Notes under the pieces: model-generated
Told to the model about the DNA's origin: nothing
The model's database searches: none
What the model saw: only the letters and a program-made list of their open reading frames with translations
Translations under genes and position numbers: made by a program
Shown: piece by piece, positions 35,706 through 44,240 of the stretch
Numbering within the stretch: the stretch's first letter is position 1
Layout: each line of letters opens with the position of its first letter
Source: Actinomycetota bacterium
Lineage (GTDB): Bacteria > Actinomycetota > Actinomycetes > JACCUZ01
Assembly: GCA_030841035.1 (NCBI GenBank)
Contig: JAVEDI010000055.1
Span: forward strand, 1-64,000
Direction of reading: 5' to 3'
Length of the DNA stretch: 64,000 bases

Positions 35706-36509
35706 CTACCGCTGCGTCGACGCACGGCTCCGGTTGCGCGCCACGGCCTTGTTGGCCGCCACCTTTTTCGCCGCCACCTTCTTCGCCGCCACCTTCTTCG
35801 CCGCCACCTTCTTCGCCGCCACCTTCTTCGCCGCCACCCTCTTCGCCGGCGCCTTCTTCGCCGGCGCCTTCTTCGCCGCCACCCTCTTCGCCGGCGCCTT
35901 CTTCGCCGGCGCCTGCTCCGGCGACGCTAGGGCGGACGCAGGCGAGCCGTCCGAGGAGCCCACGAGCTCCTCGAGGTAGGCCAGGTCCACCGTCTTGTCG
36001 GCCGCCGAACCGAGCCGCTCGCTGAGCGCGTCGGCCCCGGGACTCAGGACGGTGAGCCGGCCGCGGTCGGCCAACGCGGCGAAGATGCCGTCGTTGCTGA
36101 CCACCACGATCTGGGCGGGGCCCGACGTGAGCGCCTCGGCAGCCTCCAGCAGCACGTAGTCGGCGAGGTCGCTGCCGTCGGCGACGGCGCGCACCTGTCC
36201 CGACAGCTCCGCTAGATGCGGTCGCGCCCGGCGCACCGCACCGACCTGGCCGGCCAGGGCCACGGCGTGGGCCTGGCGGCCCAGCCACAGGACGACCGCC
36301 ATCCGGGCCCGCCAGCGACGCGGCTCGGCCCGCAGGTTGTCCAGGTCGACCAGCAGCAGCCGGTGACTCCCGCCGGGCTGCCAGAGCGGGTGCTCGGCGA
36401 ACCAGTCGAGCAGGCCGCCGGCCAGCGGTTCACCGGAGTCGGCCGGCGCATCGCCCAGCGAGAACCACTCGTAGTCGTCCCACTCGCGTGGCCCGCCGCC
36501 CAGTCCCAT
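35706..36509 (-). CDS. NYN/PIN-like domain protein with Lys-Ala-rich C-terminal repeat
   Basis: A 267-residue protein. Residues 45-185 look like a NYN/PIN-type nuclease fold (LLLVDLDNLR, SDLADYVLLEAA, QIVVVSNDGIFAALADR), with acidic residues at the ends of the strands that would bind metal. Residues 199-253 are eleven pentapeptides of the APAKK/VAAKK type, strongly basic and histone H1-like, suited to nucleic-acid binding. If the nuclease core is active it may act on RNA or DNA; its substrate is unknown. Stand-alone, followed downstream by the repeat-rich 3' end. Confidence 0.72.
   Translation of the reverse strand: MGLGGGPREWDDYEWFSLGDAPADSGEPLAGGLLDWFAEHPLWQPGGSHRLLLVDLDNLRAEPRRWRARMAVVLWLGRQAHAVALAGQVGAVRRARPHLAELSGQVRAVADGSDLADYVLLEAAEALTSGPAQIVVVSNDGIFAALADRGRLTVLSPGADALSERLGSAADKTVDLAYLEELVGSSDGSPASALASPEQAPAKKAPAKRVAAKKAPAKKAPAKRVAAKKVAAKKVAAKKVAAKKVAAKKVAANKAVARNRSRASTQR
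35748..35912 (-). repeat. 15-bp repeat array encoding eleven Lys-rich pentapeptides
   Basis: Eleven in-frame 15-bp units encode APAKK, APAKR, VAAKK, VAANK variants at the C-terminus of the NYN/PIN-like protein. Five consecutive VAAKK units are nearly identical in DNA (GCCGCCACCTTCTTC on the plus strand), indicating recent slippage; copy number may vary between strains. Confidence 0.9.
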
Positions 36510-36563
36510 GAGCGCATCCTCCCAGTACGGCGACCCGCCGGCCGTCCGAACGCGGCTGGCGCG

Positions 36564-37130
36564 CTAGAGAGCGCCCTGCAGGATGAGCAGGACGCCGAAG
36601 ACGGCGAACGCGGCGGCGGCGGCGTACCTGATGACCCGCTCCGGCAGGTGTCTGCCGAGGATCGCGCCCACCACGATGGCCAGGGCGTCGGCGGCGACCA
36701 TCCCCACGGTGCTGCCGAGCCAGGTGCCCAGCCAGCCCTCCCGTGTGGCCAGCGCGACGGTCGCGAGCATCGTCTTGTCGCCCAGCTCGGCGAGGAAGAA
36801 GGCCACCCCGACCGCGAGCACGGCGCTCCTGGTCGTGCGCGAGGCCTTGGACTGCTCCTCCTCGTCGAGGCGGTCGCCGCGCAGGGTCCACGCGGCGAAG
36901 CCCAGGAAGGAGATCCCGGCGGCGATCGCGATGGCGTCGGTGGGCAGCGAGCTGCCGATCGCGGCACCGAGGGCGACCGAGGCGAGGTGCACGACGGCGG
37001 TGGCGAGCGTGATGCCGAGCAGCACCTGGCGCATCGGGAAACGGGTCGCGAAGGTCATTGCCATCAGCTGGCTCTTGTCACCGAGCTCGGCGACGAAGAT
37101 GACGCCGGCGCTCAGTAGGAACGCGTACAT
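36564..37130 (-). CDS. GDT1/TMEM165 (UPF0016) family Mn2+ exporter candidate
   Basis: A 188-residue membrane protein with six helices and the duplicated family signature: AELGDKSQL near the N-terminus and AELGDKTML in the second half. Related proteins export Mn2+ or exchange Ca2+/Mn2+ for protons. ATG 37130 is chosen since the first helix begins immediately; longer in-frame starts lie in the leader. A yybP-ykoY (Mn2+) riboswitch sits 90 bases upstream, which strongly supports manganese export. Confidence 0.92.
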   Translation of the reverse strand: MYAFLLSAGVIFVAELGDKSQLMAMTFATRFPMRQVLLGITLATAVVHLASVALGAAIGSSLPTDAIAIAAGISFLGFAAWTLRGDRLDEEEQSKASRTTRSAVLAVGVAFFLAELGDKTMLATVALATREGWLGTWLGSTVGMVAADALAIVVGAILGRHLPERVIRYAAAAAFAVFGVLLILQGAL

Positions 37131-37221
37131 GGGGTGCGGGTCTCCCGTCAGCCCGGCCGCGGTGCCGTCCGCGGACGCGCCCTCGACCGGGCACGTCGTG
37201 GTGGTGCAGGACAGTGCCGGT

Positions 37222-37322
37222 CGAAGGTCTCGCCCGCCTGCCGCCGTCCGGCGACGAGGCCGCGGTGCCGGACCCCGCAGGGTCAGCATGTCGACACGCG
37301 CGTTGGGGACTACTCCCCTTCG
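37222..37322 (-). promoter_or_regulatory. yybP-ykoY (Mn2+) riboswitch in the GDT1 leader
   Basis: On the minus strand the leader begins CGAAGGGGAGTAG (the hallmark of this class) and ends GGCGAGACCTTCG; arms CGAAGG (37317-37322) and CCTTCG (37222-37227) close the P1 stem over about 100 nt. It turns on the gene when Mn2+ is high. A -10-like TAGACT (37330-37335) lies 8 bases upstream. Confidence 0.85.
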
Positions 37323-37329
37323 GCGGCCC

Positions 37330-37335
37330 AGTCTA
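37330..37335 (-). promoter_or_regulatory. Promoter -10 element of the GDT1 transcript
   Basis: TAGACT on the minus strand, about 7-8 bases before the first base of the riboswitch. The -35 is not clear. Confidence 0.45.
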
Positions 37336-37384
37336 GTGCAGCCTTCCCGGTGCTCGCCCCCGCCCCGGTCGCGGGTGGGCCCGG

Positions 37385-38146
37385 TCAGAGGCGACGGTCG
37401 GCGAGCACCGGGAAACCGGCCCGGGTGCGGCCGACGAGCCCGCGATCGAGCTCGACCACCAGCACCTCCTCGCCCGTACCGGCCTCGGCCAGCACCTCTC
37501 CCCAGGGGTCGACGACCATCGAGGAACCGCCCATCCGCACCCCCGAGTGCTCACCTGCGGTGTTGCAGGCCACCACGAAGGACTGGTTCTCCACGGCACG
37601 GGCCTGGGCCAGCAGCCGCCAGTGCCCGACGCGCTTGGCCGGCCAGGCGGCGGGCAGCAGCACGACCTCGGCGCCCGCGTCGAGCAGGGCCCGGAACTGC
37701 TCCGGGAACCGCGCGTCGTAGCAGGTCGCGAGGCCCAGGCCGTCGTGCACGACGACCCCGTCGCCCGGTGTCATCAGCTTGGGCTCGCCCTCCCCGAAGC
37801 CGAACAGGTGGATCTTGCGGTACGTCGCCTGCACCTGCCCCTGCGGGCCGAGCAGCACCGAGGTGTTGAACAGCCGACCCGTCTCGTCACGCTCGACGAG
37901 CGAGCCCATGTGCACGGTGCTCCGAAGCTCTCGCGCGGCGTCACCGAGCGCACGCACGGCCGGCCCGTCCAGCGGCTGCGCCTGCTCCTCCCAACGGTCG
38001 TAGGCGAAGCCACCCTGCGGCCACAGCTCCGGCAGCACGACGAGGTCGGCGCCGTGCTGGTCACGGACGAGGGCGGCGACCCGGGCGACCCGCTGCGCGA
38101 GCGGCTCGTGGTCTCCGTAGGCGATCTGCACCACGTGGACGCGCAC
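37385..38146 (-). CDS. Carbon-nitrogen hydrolase (nitrilase superfamily)
   Basis: A 253-residue nitrilase-superfamily amidase with the catalytic triad E40 (LPELWPQ), K111 (YRKIHLFG) and C142 (ATCYDARFP). Cytosolic. The DAR after the Cys and the KIHLFG motif fit the omega-amidase/NitFhit-like branch, which hydrolyses alpha-keto-omega amides, but the substrate is not certain. Divergent from the DinB-like gene with only 19 bp between starts. Confidence 0.88.
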   Translation of the reverse strand: MRVHVVQIAYGDHEPLAQRVARVAALVRDQHGADLVVLPELWPQGGFAYDRWEEQAQPLDGPAVRALGDAARELRSTVHMGSLVERDETGRLFNTSVLLGPQGQVQATYRKIHLFGFGEGEPKLMTPGDGVVVHDGLGLATCYDARFPEQFRALLDAGAEVVLLPAAWPAKRVGHWRLLAQARAVENQSFVVACNTAGEHSGVRMGGSSMVVDPWGEVLAEAGTGEEVLVVELDRGLVGRTRAGFPVLADRRL

Positions 38147-38165
38147 GGCGTTAGCCTCGCACGTC

Positions 38166-38966
38166 GTGGAGCTGGCCGGCTACGTCGACGCGTTCGAGCA
38201 GTCCGTGCGCTCGCTGCTCTCGGTGCTGACGACGCTCGAGGAGCGCGACTGGTCGCGCCCGACCGAGCTGCCCGGCTGGTCGGTGCAGGACGTCGTGGCG
38301 CACCTCGCGGCGACCGAGCGCGAGCTGCTGGGCGACCCGCGCCCGGCCTCCCTCCCGTCGTACGGGCCGCACGTGCGCTCCGCGTTCGGCCGGCACATGG
38401 AGGACGGCGTCCAGGCGCGCCGCGGTCTCCCGCCCGGCCGTCTGGTCGCCGAGCTGCGCCAGGCCCTCGAGGAGCGCCTGCCGGTGATGCGCCGGATGCG
38501 CGCGCAGGACCCGCCGGTGCGCGTGCCCGCCGACGAGCGCTGGGACACCGAGCTGCTGCTGCGCAACCGGGCCTTCGACGCCTGGATGCACGAGCAGGAC
38601 GTCCGCCGGGCAGTGGCCCGGCCCGGGAACCTCGACGGACCCGGGGCAGCTGTGACCCGGGACCTGCTGCGCGGCGCGCTGCCCGTGCTGGTCGCCAAGC
38701 GGGCCGGCGCACGCCCCGGTCAGAGCGTGACGCTGCGGGTGAGCGGCCCGGTGCGGTTCGAGGCGACCGTCGTGGTGGCCGACAACGGACGGGCGGCCCG
38801 GGCAGAGGCGCCCGGGGGCGCCGCCACGGCGACGCTGGTCGCCGACTGGGAGACCGTCGTGCGACTGCTCGGGGGTCGGGTGTCGCCGGCCGAGGCGGTC
38901 GTGGCGACCAGCGGCGACGTCGAGCTGGCCGGCAGGCTGGTCGCCGGCCTGTGCCTCACCCCGTGA
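38166..38966 (+). CDS. DinB-like / mycothiol-dependent maleylpyruvate isomerase-family protein
   Basis: A 266-residue protein with the N-terminal four-helix bundle of the DinB/MDMPI family: ELPGWSVQDVVAHLAATERELL contains the first metal His, and LLLRNRAFDAWMHEQDVRRA a conserved C-terminal His of the bundle. A sterol-carrier-like beta domain follows (about 175-262, VTLRVSGPVRFEATVVV). Family members use mycothiol, an actinobacterial thiol. GTG start at 38166. Its last 11 bases overlap the end of the converging beta-lactamase-family gene. Confidence 0.83.
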   Translation: MELAGYVDAFEQSVRSLLSVLTTLEERDWSRPTELPGWSVQDVVAHLAATERELLGDPRPASLPSYGPHVRSAFGRHMEDGVQARRGLPPGRLVAELRQALEERLPVMRRMRAQDPPVRVPADERWDTELLLRNRAFDAWMHEQDVRRAVARPGNLDGPGAAVTRDLLRGALPVLVAKRAGARPGQSVTLRVSGPVRFEATVVVADNGRAARAEAPGGAATATLVADWETVVRLLGGRVSPAEAVVATSGDVELAGRLVAGLCLTP

Positions 38967-40395
38967 CGGGCCGGATCGGTGAACCGAGCTCGACCCGGTC
39001 GCGGGCGGCGACCGCGTCGGCGAAGGCGTCGTACGGGTGCCAGCTCATGGCGCCGCTGCCGCGGACCGAGCGGACCCGCCCGGCCTCGTCGACGTCGAAC
39101 TCCAGCGTCTCGCCGGGGGAACCGAAGCCTCTGGTCCGAGCGGTGCGCAGCGTGGTGGGACCGGTGACCTCCAGCGAGGTGGGTTCCTCGGTGGGGTCCC
39201 CGGCACTGGGGTCCAGGGCGTAGAGCCCGTCGCCGAGCCGCACGATGTCGAGCACTCCCCAGAGGTTCGCGTAGCGCCCGCACAACCGCTCGACCGAGGC
39301 CGCGTCGACCGAGGTGCCCGCTCGCGCGCCCTCGGCCGCCAGGTTGGCCAGCCGGACACCGGTGGTCACCAGCTCCGCCGCGGAGCCGTCGATGGCGTTG
39401 GTCAGCACGCTGAGGGCCAGCCGCCCCTCCGGGTCGAGCAACGTGGCGGTGTTGTGCCCGGGGTAGCCGCCGCCGTGCCCCACCAGGCGGCGACCGCCGA
39501 TGTCGTGCACCTGGAAGCCCAGGCCGTAGTGGGTGTCGGTGCCCTCGACCTTCCACTCGCTGCGCTGCATGAGCCGCTTGGACCGGTCGCTCAGCAGCCG
39601 CGGGTCGCCCAGGAACTGGGCCGAGGCATAGCGGCACAGATCCTCGGCCGTGCTGTAGAAGCCCGTCGCGGCGGCCATCGCGCCGGTGTCGATGTGGTCG
39701 ATCGGCAACCGCCGCGACGCGTAGGCCAGCGAGCTGTAGCCCGTGGCGTAGTCGTCGCCCCGCCCCGGGTCGAGCTCCGGTCCGGTGCGCTGCAGTCCCA
39801 GCACGTCGACGACCTCCCGCCGCAGGAAGTCGGCGTACGACGTCCCGGAGACCGCCTCGATCACCTGCCCGAGCAGGGCGTAGCCGATGTTGGAGTACTT
39901 GAACTGCTGGTTGGCCGGCAGGACGTCGGCGCCGTCGGTGGCCGCCGTCCGCAGCGCCGCCCGGTCCGGGAAGGCACGGGAGAGCTGCCAGAAGTCGCCG
40001 TCGCGACCGTCGCGCACGACACCGCCGCCGTGCGCGAGAAGCTCACGAAGGGTCCGGTCGCCCAGCGGCTGGCCCGACAGCCAGCCGAGCCAGGTCTCGA
40101 CCGGGTCGTCGAGCCGGAGCCGACCGGCCTCCAGCAGGCGGAACACCGCGGTGGCGGTGAAGGTCTTGGAGTGCGAGGCGATCCGGAAGAGGTGCGACGT
40201 GCTCAGCGCCGTGTCGCTCGCGACGTCGGCCCGGCCGTGTGCCGCCGACAGCACCAGCCCGTCGTGGTACCACCAGGCGGCCTGCACGCCGGGCACCCGC
40301 GTGTAGCGCTGCCGGAACGCCACCCAGCGGTCCCAGTAGGTCGCGGCGGAGGCGACGGCGGCAGGGGTCAGCGGGGCAGCCGTGGGGGAGGGCAC
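38956..40395 (-). CDS. Serine beta-lactamase-family hydrolase / DD-peptidase-like
   Basis: A 479-residue class C beta-lactamase-fold protein. S74-H-S-K77 is the SxxK catalytic motif, YSN (about residue 167) the second, and HGGGYPG supplies the HxG motif. The C-terminal ~120 residues form an extra beta domain. No signal peptide is visible, so it is probably cytosolic, more like esterase/peptidase relatives than a resistance enzyme. The start at ATG 40395 is 4 bases before the E2 stop (minus strand), so it may be co-transcribed with E2. Confidence 0.87.
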   Translation of the reverse strand: MPSPTAAPLTPAAVASAATYWDRWVAFRQRYTRVPGVQAAWWYHDGLVLSAAHGRADVASDTALSTSHLFRIASHSKTFTATAVFRLLEAGRLRLDDPVETWLGWLSGQPLGDRTLRELLAHGGGVVRDGRDGDFWQLSRAFPDRAALRTAATDGADVLPANQQFKYSNIGYALLGQVIEAVSGTSYADFLRREVVDVLGLQRTGPELDPGRGDDYATGYSSLAYASRRLPIDHIDTGAMAAATGFYSTAEDLCRYASAQFLGDPRLLSDRSKRLMQRSEWKVEGTDTHYGLGFQVHDIGGRRLVGHGGGYPGHNTATLLDPEGRLALSVLTNAIDGSAAELVTTGVRLANLAAEGARAGTSVDAASVERLCGRYANLWGVLDIVRLGDGLYALDPSAGDPTEEPTSLEVTGPTTLRTARTRGFGSPGETLEFDVDEAGRVRSVRGSGAMSWHPYDAFADAVAARDRVELGSPIRPVTG

Positions 40396-40398
40396 CCG

Positions 40399-41832
40399 CT
40401 ACCAGACCAGGGCGGTCGCCGGGTCCTCGAGCACCCGGGCGATGTCCGCGAGGAAGCGTGACCCGAGCTCGCCGTCGATGAGGCGATGGTCGAAGGACAG
40501 CGCCAGCTGGGTCACCTTGCGCACCGCGATCTCGCCGTCGAGGACCCAGGGCATGTCGCGCACGGCACCGAAGCACAGGATCGCCGACTCGCCGGGGTTG
40601 AGGATCGGGGTGCCGCTGTCGATGCCGAAGACCCCGACGTTGGTGATCGTGATGGTGCCACCGGACATCTCGCCCGGCTGGGTGCGCCCCTCGCGGGCGG
40701 TGGTGGTCAAGGCCGCCATCGCCTGCGCCAGGTCGAGCAGCGACATCCGGTCGGCGTCCTTGATGTTCGGCACGACCAGCCCCCGTGGCGTGGCCGCGGC
40801 TATGCCGAGGTTGACGTAGCTCTTGTAGACGATCTCCTGGTTGGCCTCGTCCCAGGTCGCGTTCACCTGCGGGTTGCGCTGGACCGCCAGGATCAGGGCC
40901 TTGGCCACCAGCAGCAGCGGGCTGACCTTGACCTCGCGCCACTCGCGGTCGGTCTTGAGCCGATCGACCAGCTCCATGGTGCGGGTGACGTCGACGGTGA
41001 CCCACTCGGTCACGTGCGGGGCGGTGAACGCCGAGGCGACCATGGCCTGCGCGGTCATCTTCCGCACGCCCTTGACCGGCACCCGCGTCTCGCGCTCGCG
41101 CGGGTCGCCGGCCCGGGAGCGGGGCAGCGGTGCAGGGTCTGCCGAGTCGGAGGAGGCCGCCGAGCGGACGTCGTCGCGGGTGACCGTGCCGTCGGGGCCG
41201 GTGGCCGCGAGTGTCGAGATGTCGACACCGAGGTCCTTGGCGAGCCTGCGGACGGGTGGCTTGGCGCGCGCCCTGGCGGCGCCGGCCGACGGGCCCGCGA
41301 CGGTGGTCGACGGCGCCGCGTGCTCGGCCTCCTCCAGCGCCGGCTCCGTCAGGGGCACCGGGCTGGTCATCATCGAGGTCTGCACGGCCTGGCGGGCCGC
41401 TGACGCGGACGGGCCGGGCTGCTGCTTGCGGGGGCGGCGCTTGGCCGACGTGCTGCGCGGGCCGTAGCCGACGAGCACGGACGTGCGGCCGCCCGGCGCG
41501 GGACCGCCGATCAGCCCCGGCTCGACGGCCGCCTCGGCGTCGGGTGTGCCGATCTGCTCGACCGCCCCCGCCTCAGGTGCGGCCGGCGCAGCGCCCTCGC
41601 CGGTGTCCACGGTGATGATCGGGGTGCCGACGTCGACCGTCGTGCCCTCGGCCACGAGCACCTCGCTGACCACTCCGGCGAAGGGCGAGGGCAGCTCGAC
41701 CAGCGACTTGGCGGTCTCGATCTCGACGACGATGTCGTTGATCTCCACCGTGTCGCCGACCTTGACCTTCCACGAGACGATCTCCGCCTCAGTGAGGCCT
41801 TCGCCGACGTCGGGCAGCTTGAACTGCTTCAT
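40399..41832 (-). CDS. bkdC: Branched-chain 2-oxoacid dehydrogenase E2 (dihydrolipoyl acyltransferase)
   Basis: A 477-residue E2. One lipoyl domain (1-78) with the modified K42 in IETAKSLVE, a Pro/Ala linker, a subunit-binding domain (PPVRRLAKDLGVDISTLAA), and the catalytic acyltransferase core ending in the HxxxDG motif (SFDHRLIDGEL). ATG 41832 starts directly before the lipoyl domain. Last gene of the E1alpha-E1beta-E2 operon, which makes acyl-CoA starters for branched-chain fatty acids. Distinguishing BCKDH from pyruvate E2 is by E1 features. Confidence 0.93.
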   Translation of the reverse strand: MKQFKLPDVGEGLTEAEIVSWKVKVGDTVEINDIVVEIETAKSLVELPSPFAGVVSEVLVAEGTTVDVGTPIITVDTGEGAAPAAPEAGAVEQIGTPDAEAAVEPGLIGGPAPGGRTSVLVGYGPRSTSAKRRPRKQQPGPSASAARQAVQTSMMTSPVPLTEPALEEAEHAAPSTTVAGPSAGAARARAKPPVRRLAKDLGVDISTLAATGPDGTVTRDDVRSAASSDSADPAPLPRSRAGDPRERETRVPVKGVRKMTAQAMVASAFTAPHVTEWVTVDVTRTMELVDRLKTDREWREVKVSPLLLVAKALILAVQRNPQVNATWDEANQEIVYKSYVNLGIAAATPRGLVVPNIKDADRMSLLDLAQAMAALTTTAREGRTQPGEMSGGTITITNVGVFGIDSGTPILNPGESAILCFGAVRDMPWVLDGEIAVRKVTQLALSFDHRLIDGELGSRFLADIARVLEDPATALVW

Positions 41833-41845
41833 CTGTGAACGGCTC

Positions 41846-42829
41846 CTAGAAGGCAAGCGATCGGTCGACGGCATCCAGGATGCGATCGAGATCGGGAAGG
41901 TAGTCCTCCTCGACGCGACTCGGCGGGTAGGGAGTGCCGAAACCGCCGACCCGCATCACGGGCGCCTCCAGGGAGTAGAAGCAGGCCTCGGTCGCCCGGG
42001 CGGCCACCTCGGCACCCATGCCGAGGAACACCGGCGCCTCGTGCACGACCACCAGCCGACCGGTCTTCTCGACCGACGCGCACAGCGTGGGCATGTCGAG
42101 CGGGGAGAGCGTCCGCAGGTCGATCACCTCGATCGACTTGCCCTCCTCGTCTGCCGCGGTCGCCGCCTCCATGGCCGTCTTCACCACCGGCCCGTAGGCC
42201 GCCACGGTGATGTCGGCGCCCTCCCGCGCGACCCGGGCCCGGTGCAGCGGGGTCGCGTCCTCGAGGGTGAGCGACTCGTCGAGGTCGGCCTTCTCCCAGT
42301 AGCGCCGCTTGGGCTCGTAGAGGATGACCGGGTCGTCGGTGGCGATCGCCTGCTGGGTCATGAAGAACGCGTCGACGGGGTTGGAGCAGACCACGACCTT
42401 GAGGCCGGCGGTGTGCGCGAAGTAGGCCTCGTTGGACTCGCTGTGGTGCTCGACCGCGCCGATGCCGCCGCCGACGGGGATGCGGATGACGACCGGCAGG
42501 CTCACCTTGCCCAGCGCCCGGGCACGCATCTTGGCCAGCTGGCTGACGATCTGGTCGAAGGCCGGGTAGACGAAGCCGTCGAACTGGATCTCGCACACCG
42601 GCCGGTAGCCGCGCAGCGCCAGGCCGATCGCGGTCCCGACGATGCCCGACTCGGCGAGCGGCGTGTCGATGACCCGGTCCTCCCCGAAGTCCTTCTGCAG
42701 GCCGTCGGTCACCCGGAAGACGCCACCGAGCTTGCCGACGTCCTCGCCCATGACGAGCACCTTCGGGTCGTTCTCCATGGCCTTGCGCAGACCCATGTTG
42801 ATGCCCTTGGCCAGGGTGATCGTCGCCAT
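41846..42829 (-). CDS. bkdB: Branched-chain 2-oxoacid dehydrogenase E1 beta
   Basis: A 327-residue E1 beta subunit, recognised by VLVMGEDVGKLGGVFRVTDGL, DTPLAESGIVGTAIGLALRG, QFDGFVYPAFDQI and GGIGAVEHHSES. It pairs with E1 alpha to form the thiamine-diphosphate site that decarboxylates branched-chain 2-oxoacids. The ATG shares one base with the E1 alpha stop (TGATG), and E2 begins 13 bases after the stop. Confidence 0.93.
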   Translation of the reverse strand: MATITLAKGINMGLRKAMENDPKVLVMGEDVGKLGGVFRVTDGLQKDFGEDRVIDTPLAESGIVGTAIGLALRGYRPVCEIQFDGFVYPAFDQIVSQLAKMRARALGKVSLPVVIRIPVGGGIGAVEHHSESNEAYFAHTAGLKVVVCSNPVDAFFMTQQAIATDDPVILYEPKRRYWEKADLDESLTLEDATPLHRARVAREGADITVAAYGPVVKTAMEAATAADEEGKSIEVIDLRTLSPLDMPTLCASVEKTGRLVVVHEAPVFLGMGAEVAARATEACFYSLEAPVMRVGGFGTPYPPSRVEEDYLPDLDRILDAVDRSLAF

Positions 42830-43977
42830 CAGCGGGTTCCCTCCGCGCGCTCGAAGGTCTCGAGGTACGCCGCGAACTGCTCGCGCTCCTCCTCGAGCAG
42901 CGGGTGCCGGTCGGCGTACACGTGCTCGAAGATCGACAGCGGCTCGGGGTCGGGCATCTCCAGGCAGCCCTTGCGCACGTAGGCGGCCAGCTCGGCCGAC
43001 TCGCGCTCCACCTCGTCGAAGTACGCCTGGGTCGCGATGCCGTTGCGCGAGAGGTAGGCCTTCATGCGCTCGACGGGGTCCTTGAGCTTCCAGGACTCCA
43101 GCTCGTCGGAGAGCCGGTAGCGGGTCGGGTCGTCGGAGGTCGTGTGGGCGCCCATCCGGTAGGTGTAGGCCTCGATCAACGTGGGGCCGCTGCCTTCCCG
43201 GGCATTTTGCAGGGCCGCGCGCGTGACGGCGAGGCAGGCGAGGACGTCGTTGCCGTCGACCCGGATGCCGGGGAAGCCGAAGCCCATCGCGCGCCGGTAG
43301 AGCGGGATGCGGGTCTGCTTCTCGATCGGCTCGGAGATGGCCCACTGGTTGTTCTGACAGAAGAACACGACCGGGGCGTTGAAGACGCTGGCGAAGATGA
43401 AGGCCTCGTTGACGTCGCCCTGGCTCGTCGCGCCGTCGCCGAAGTAGGCGATGACCGCGCTCTCGGCTCCGTCCTTCTGCACACCCATGGCGTAGCCGGT
43501 GGCGTGCAGGGTCTGCGCCCCGATCACGATGGTGTAGAGGTGGAAGTTCTTCTCGTTGGGGTCCCAGCCCCCGTGGTTGACCCCCCGGAAGAGCCCGAGC
43601 AGGTTGAGCGGGTCGACTCCCCGGCACCAGGCGACACCGTGCTCGCGGTACGTCGGGAACGCATAGTCGTCGGCCCGCATGGCGCGGCCGGAGCCCACCT
43701 GGGCCGCCTCCTGGCCGAGCAGGCTGGCCCAGATGCCCAGCTCGCCCTGCCGCTGCAGCGCGGTGGCTTCGGCGTCGACCCGGCGGACCAGGACCAGGTC
43801 GCGGTAGAGCCCGCGCAGCTCGTCGTCGGACAGGTCGATGGCGTAGTCGGGGTGTTCCACGCGCTCACCCTCCGGGGTGAGCAGCTGCACCAGCTCCGGC
43901 TGGTCGGACACCGGGCGGGCGAGCCGTGGGTGTGCGGCCTGCGGGGACGCGGCGGCGGCGACGGCACTGTCGGTCAC
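42829..43977 (-). CDS. bkdA: Branched-chain 2-oxoacid dehydrogenase E1 alpha
   Basis: A 382-residue E1 alpha subunit. The thiamine-diphosphate motif is FGDGATSQGDVNEAF with NNQWAIS following; the phosphorylation-loop equivalent is YRMGAHTTSDDPTRYR, characteristic of branched-chain rather than pyruvate enzymes. GTG 43977 is chosen: GAGGAG precedes it and conserved sequence starts soon after. First gene of the operon with E1 beta and E2. It acts on the 2-oxoacids of valine, leucine and isoleucine. Confidence 0.93.
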   Translation of the reverse strand: MTDSAVAAAASPQAAHPRLARPVSDQPELVQLLTPEGERVEHPDYAIDLSDDELRGLYRDLVLVRRVDAEATALQRQGELGIWASLLGQEAAQVGSGRAMRADDYAFPTYREHGVAWCRGVDPLNLLGLFRGVNHGGWDPNEKNFHLYTIVIGAQTLHATGYAMGVQKDGAESAVIAYFGDGATSQGDVNEAFIFASVFNAPVVFFCQNNQWAISEPIEKQTRIPLYRRAMGFGFPGIRVDGNDVLACLAVTRAALQNAREGSGPTLIEAYTYRMGAHTTSDDPTRYRLSDELESWKLKDPVERMKAYLSRNGIATQAYFDEVERESAELAAYVRKGCLEMPDPEPLSIFEHVYADRHPLLEEEREQFAAYLETFERAEGTR

Positions 43978-44240
43978 ATGCACTCCTCGTAGCTCGCGAC
44001 GGTCGGCGGGGTTGCCGCCTGCCCGTCGTCGGTGCCCCTCGTCGACGCACCCGTGCGGGGTCTCCGCGGGGTGAGCGGCGACGGGCCGCCGTGCTGTCCC
44101 GTGTTTGACGAGTCCGTCGAGACCGGGTGGTCCGACGCCTGTGTCGTGCCTCACTCTAAGAGACGCCGGGACAACCTAGCGAGGCTCCAGGTGTCTCGCA
44201 CCTCTGGGCGGGCCGCGCAGGCTCCGGAGGGGGTCCCCGC

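Noticed and set aside
38956-40395. A secreted antibiotic-resistance beta-lactamase
   Set aside because: The protein has no signal peptide and belongs to the wider class C-like hydrolase family, so resistance is not supported.
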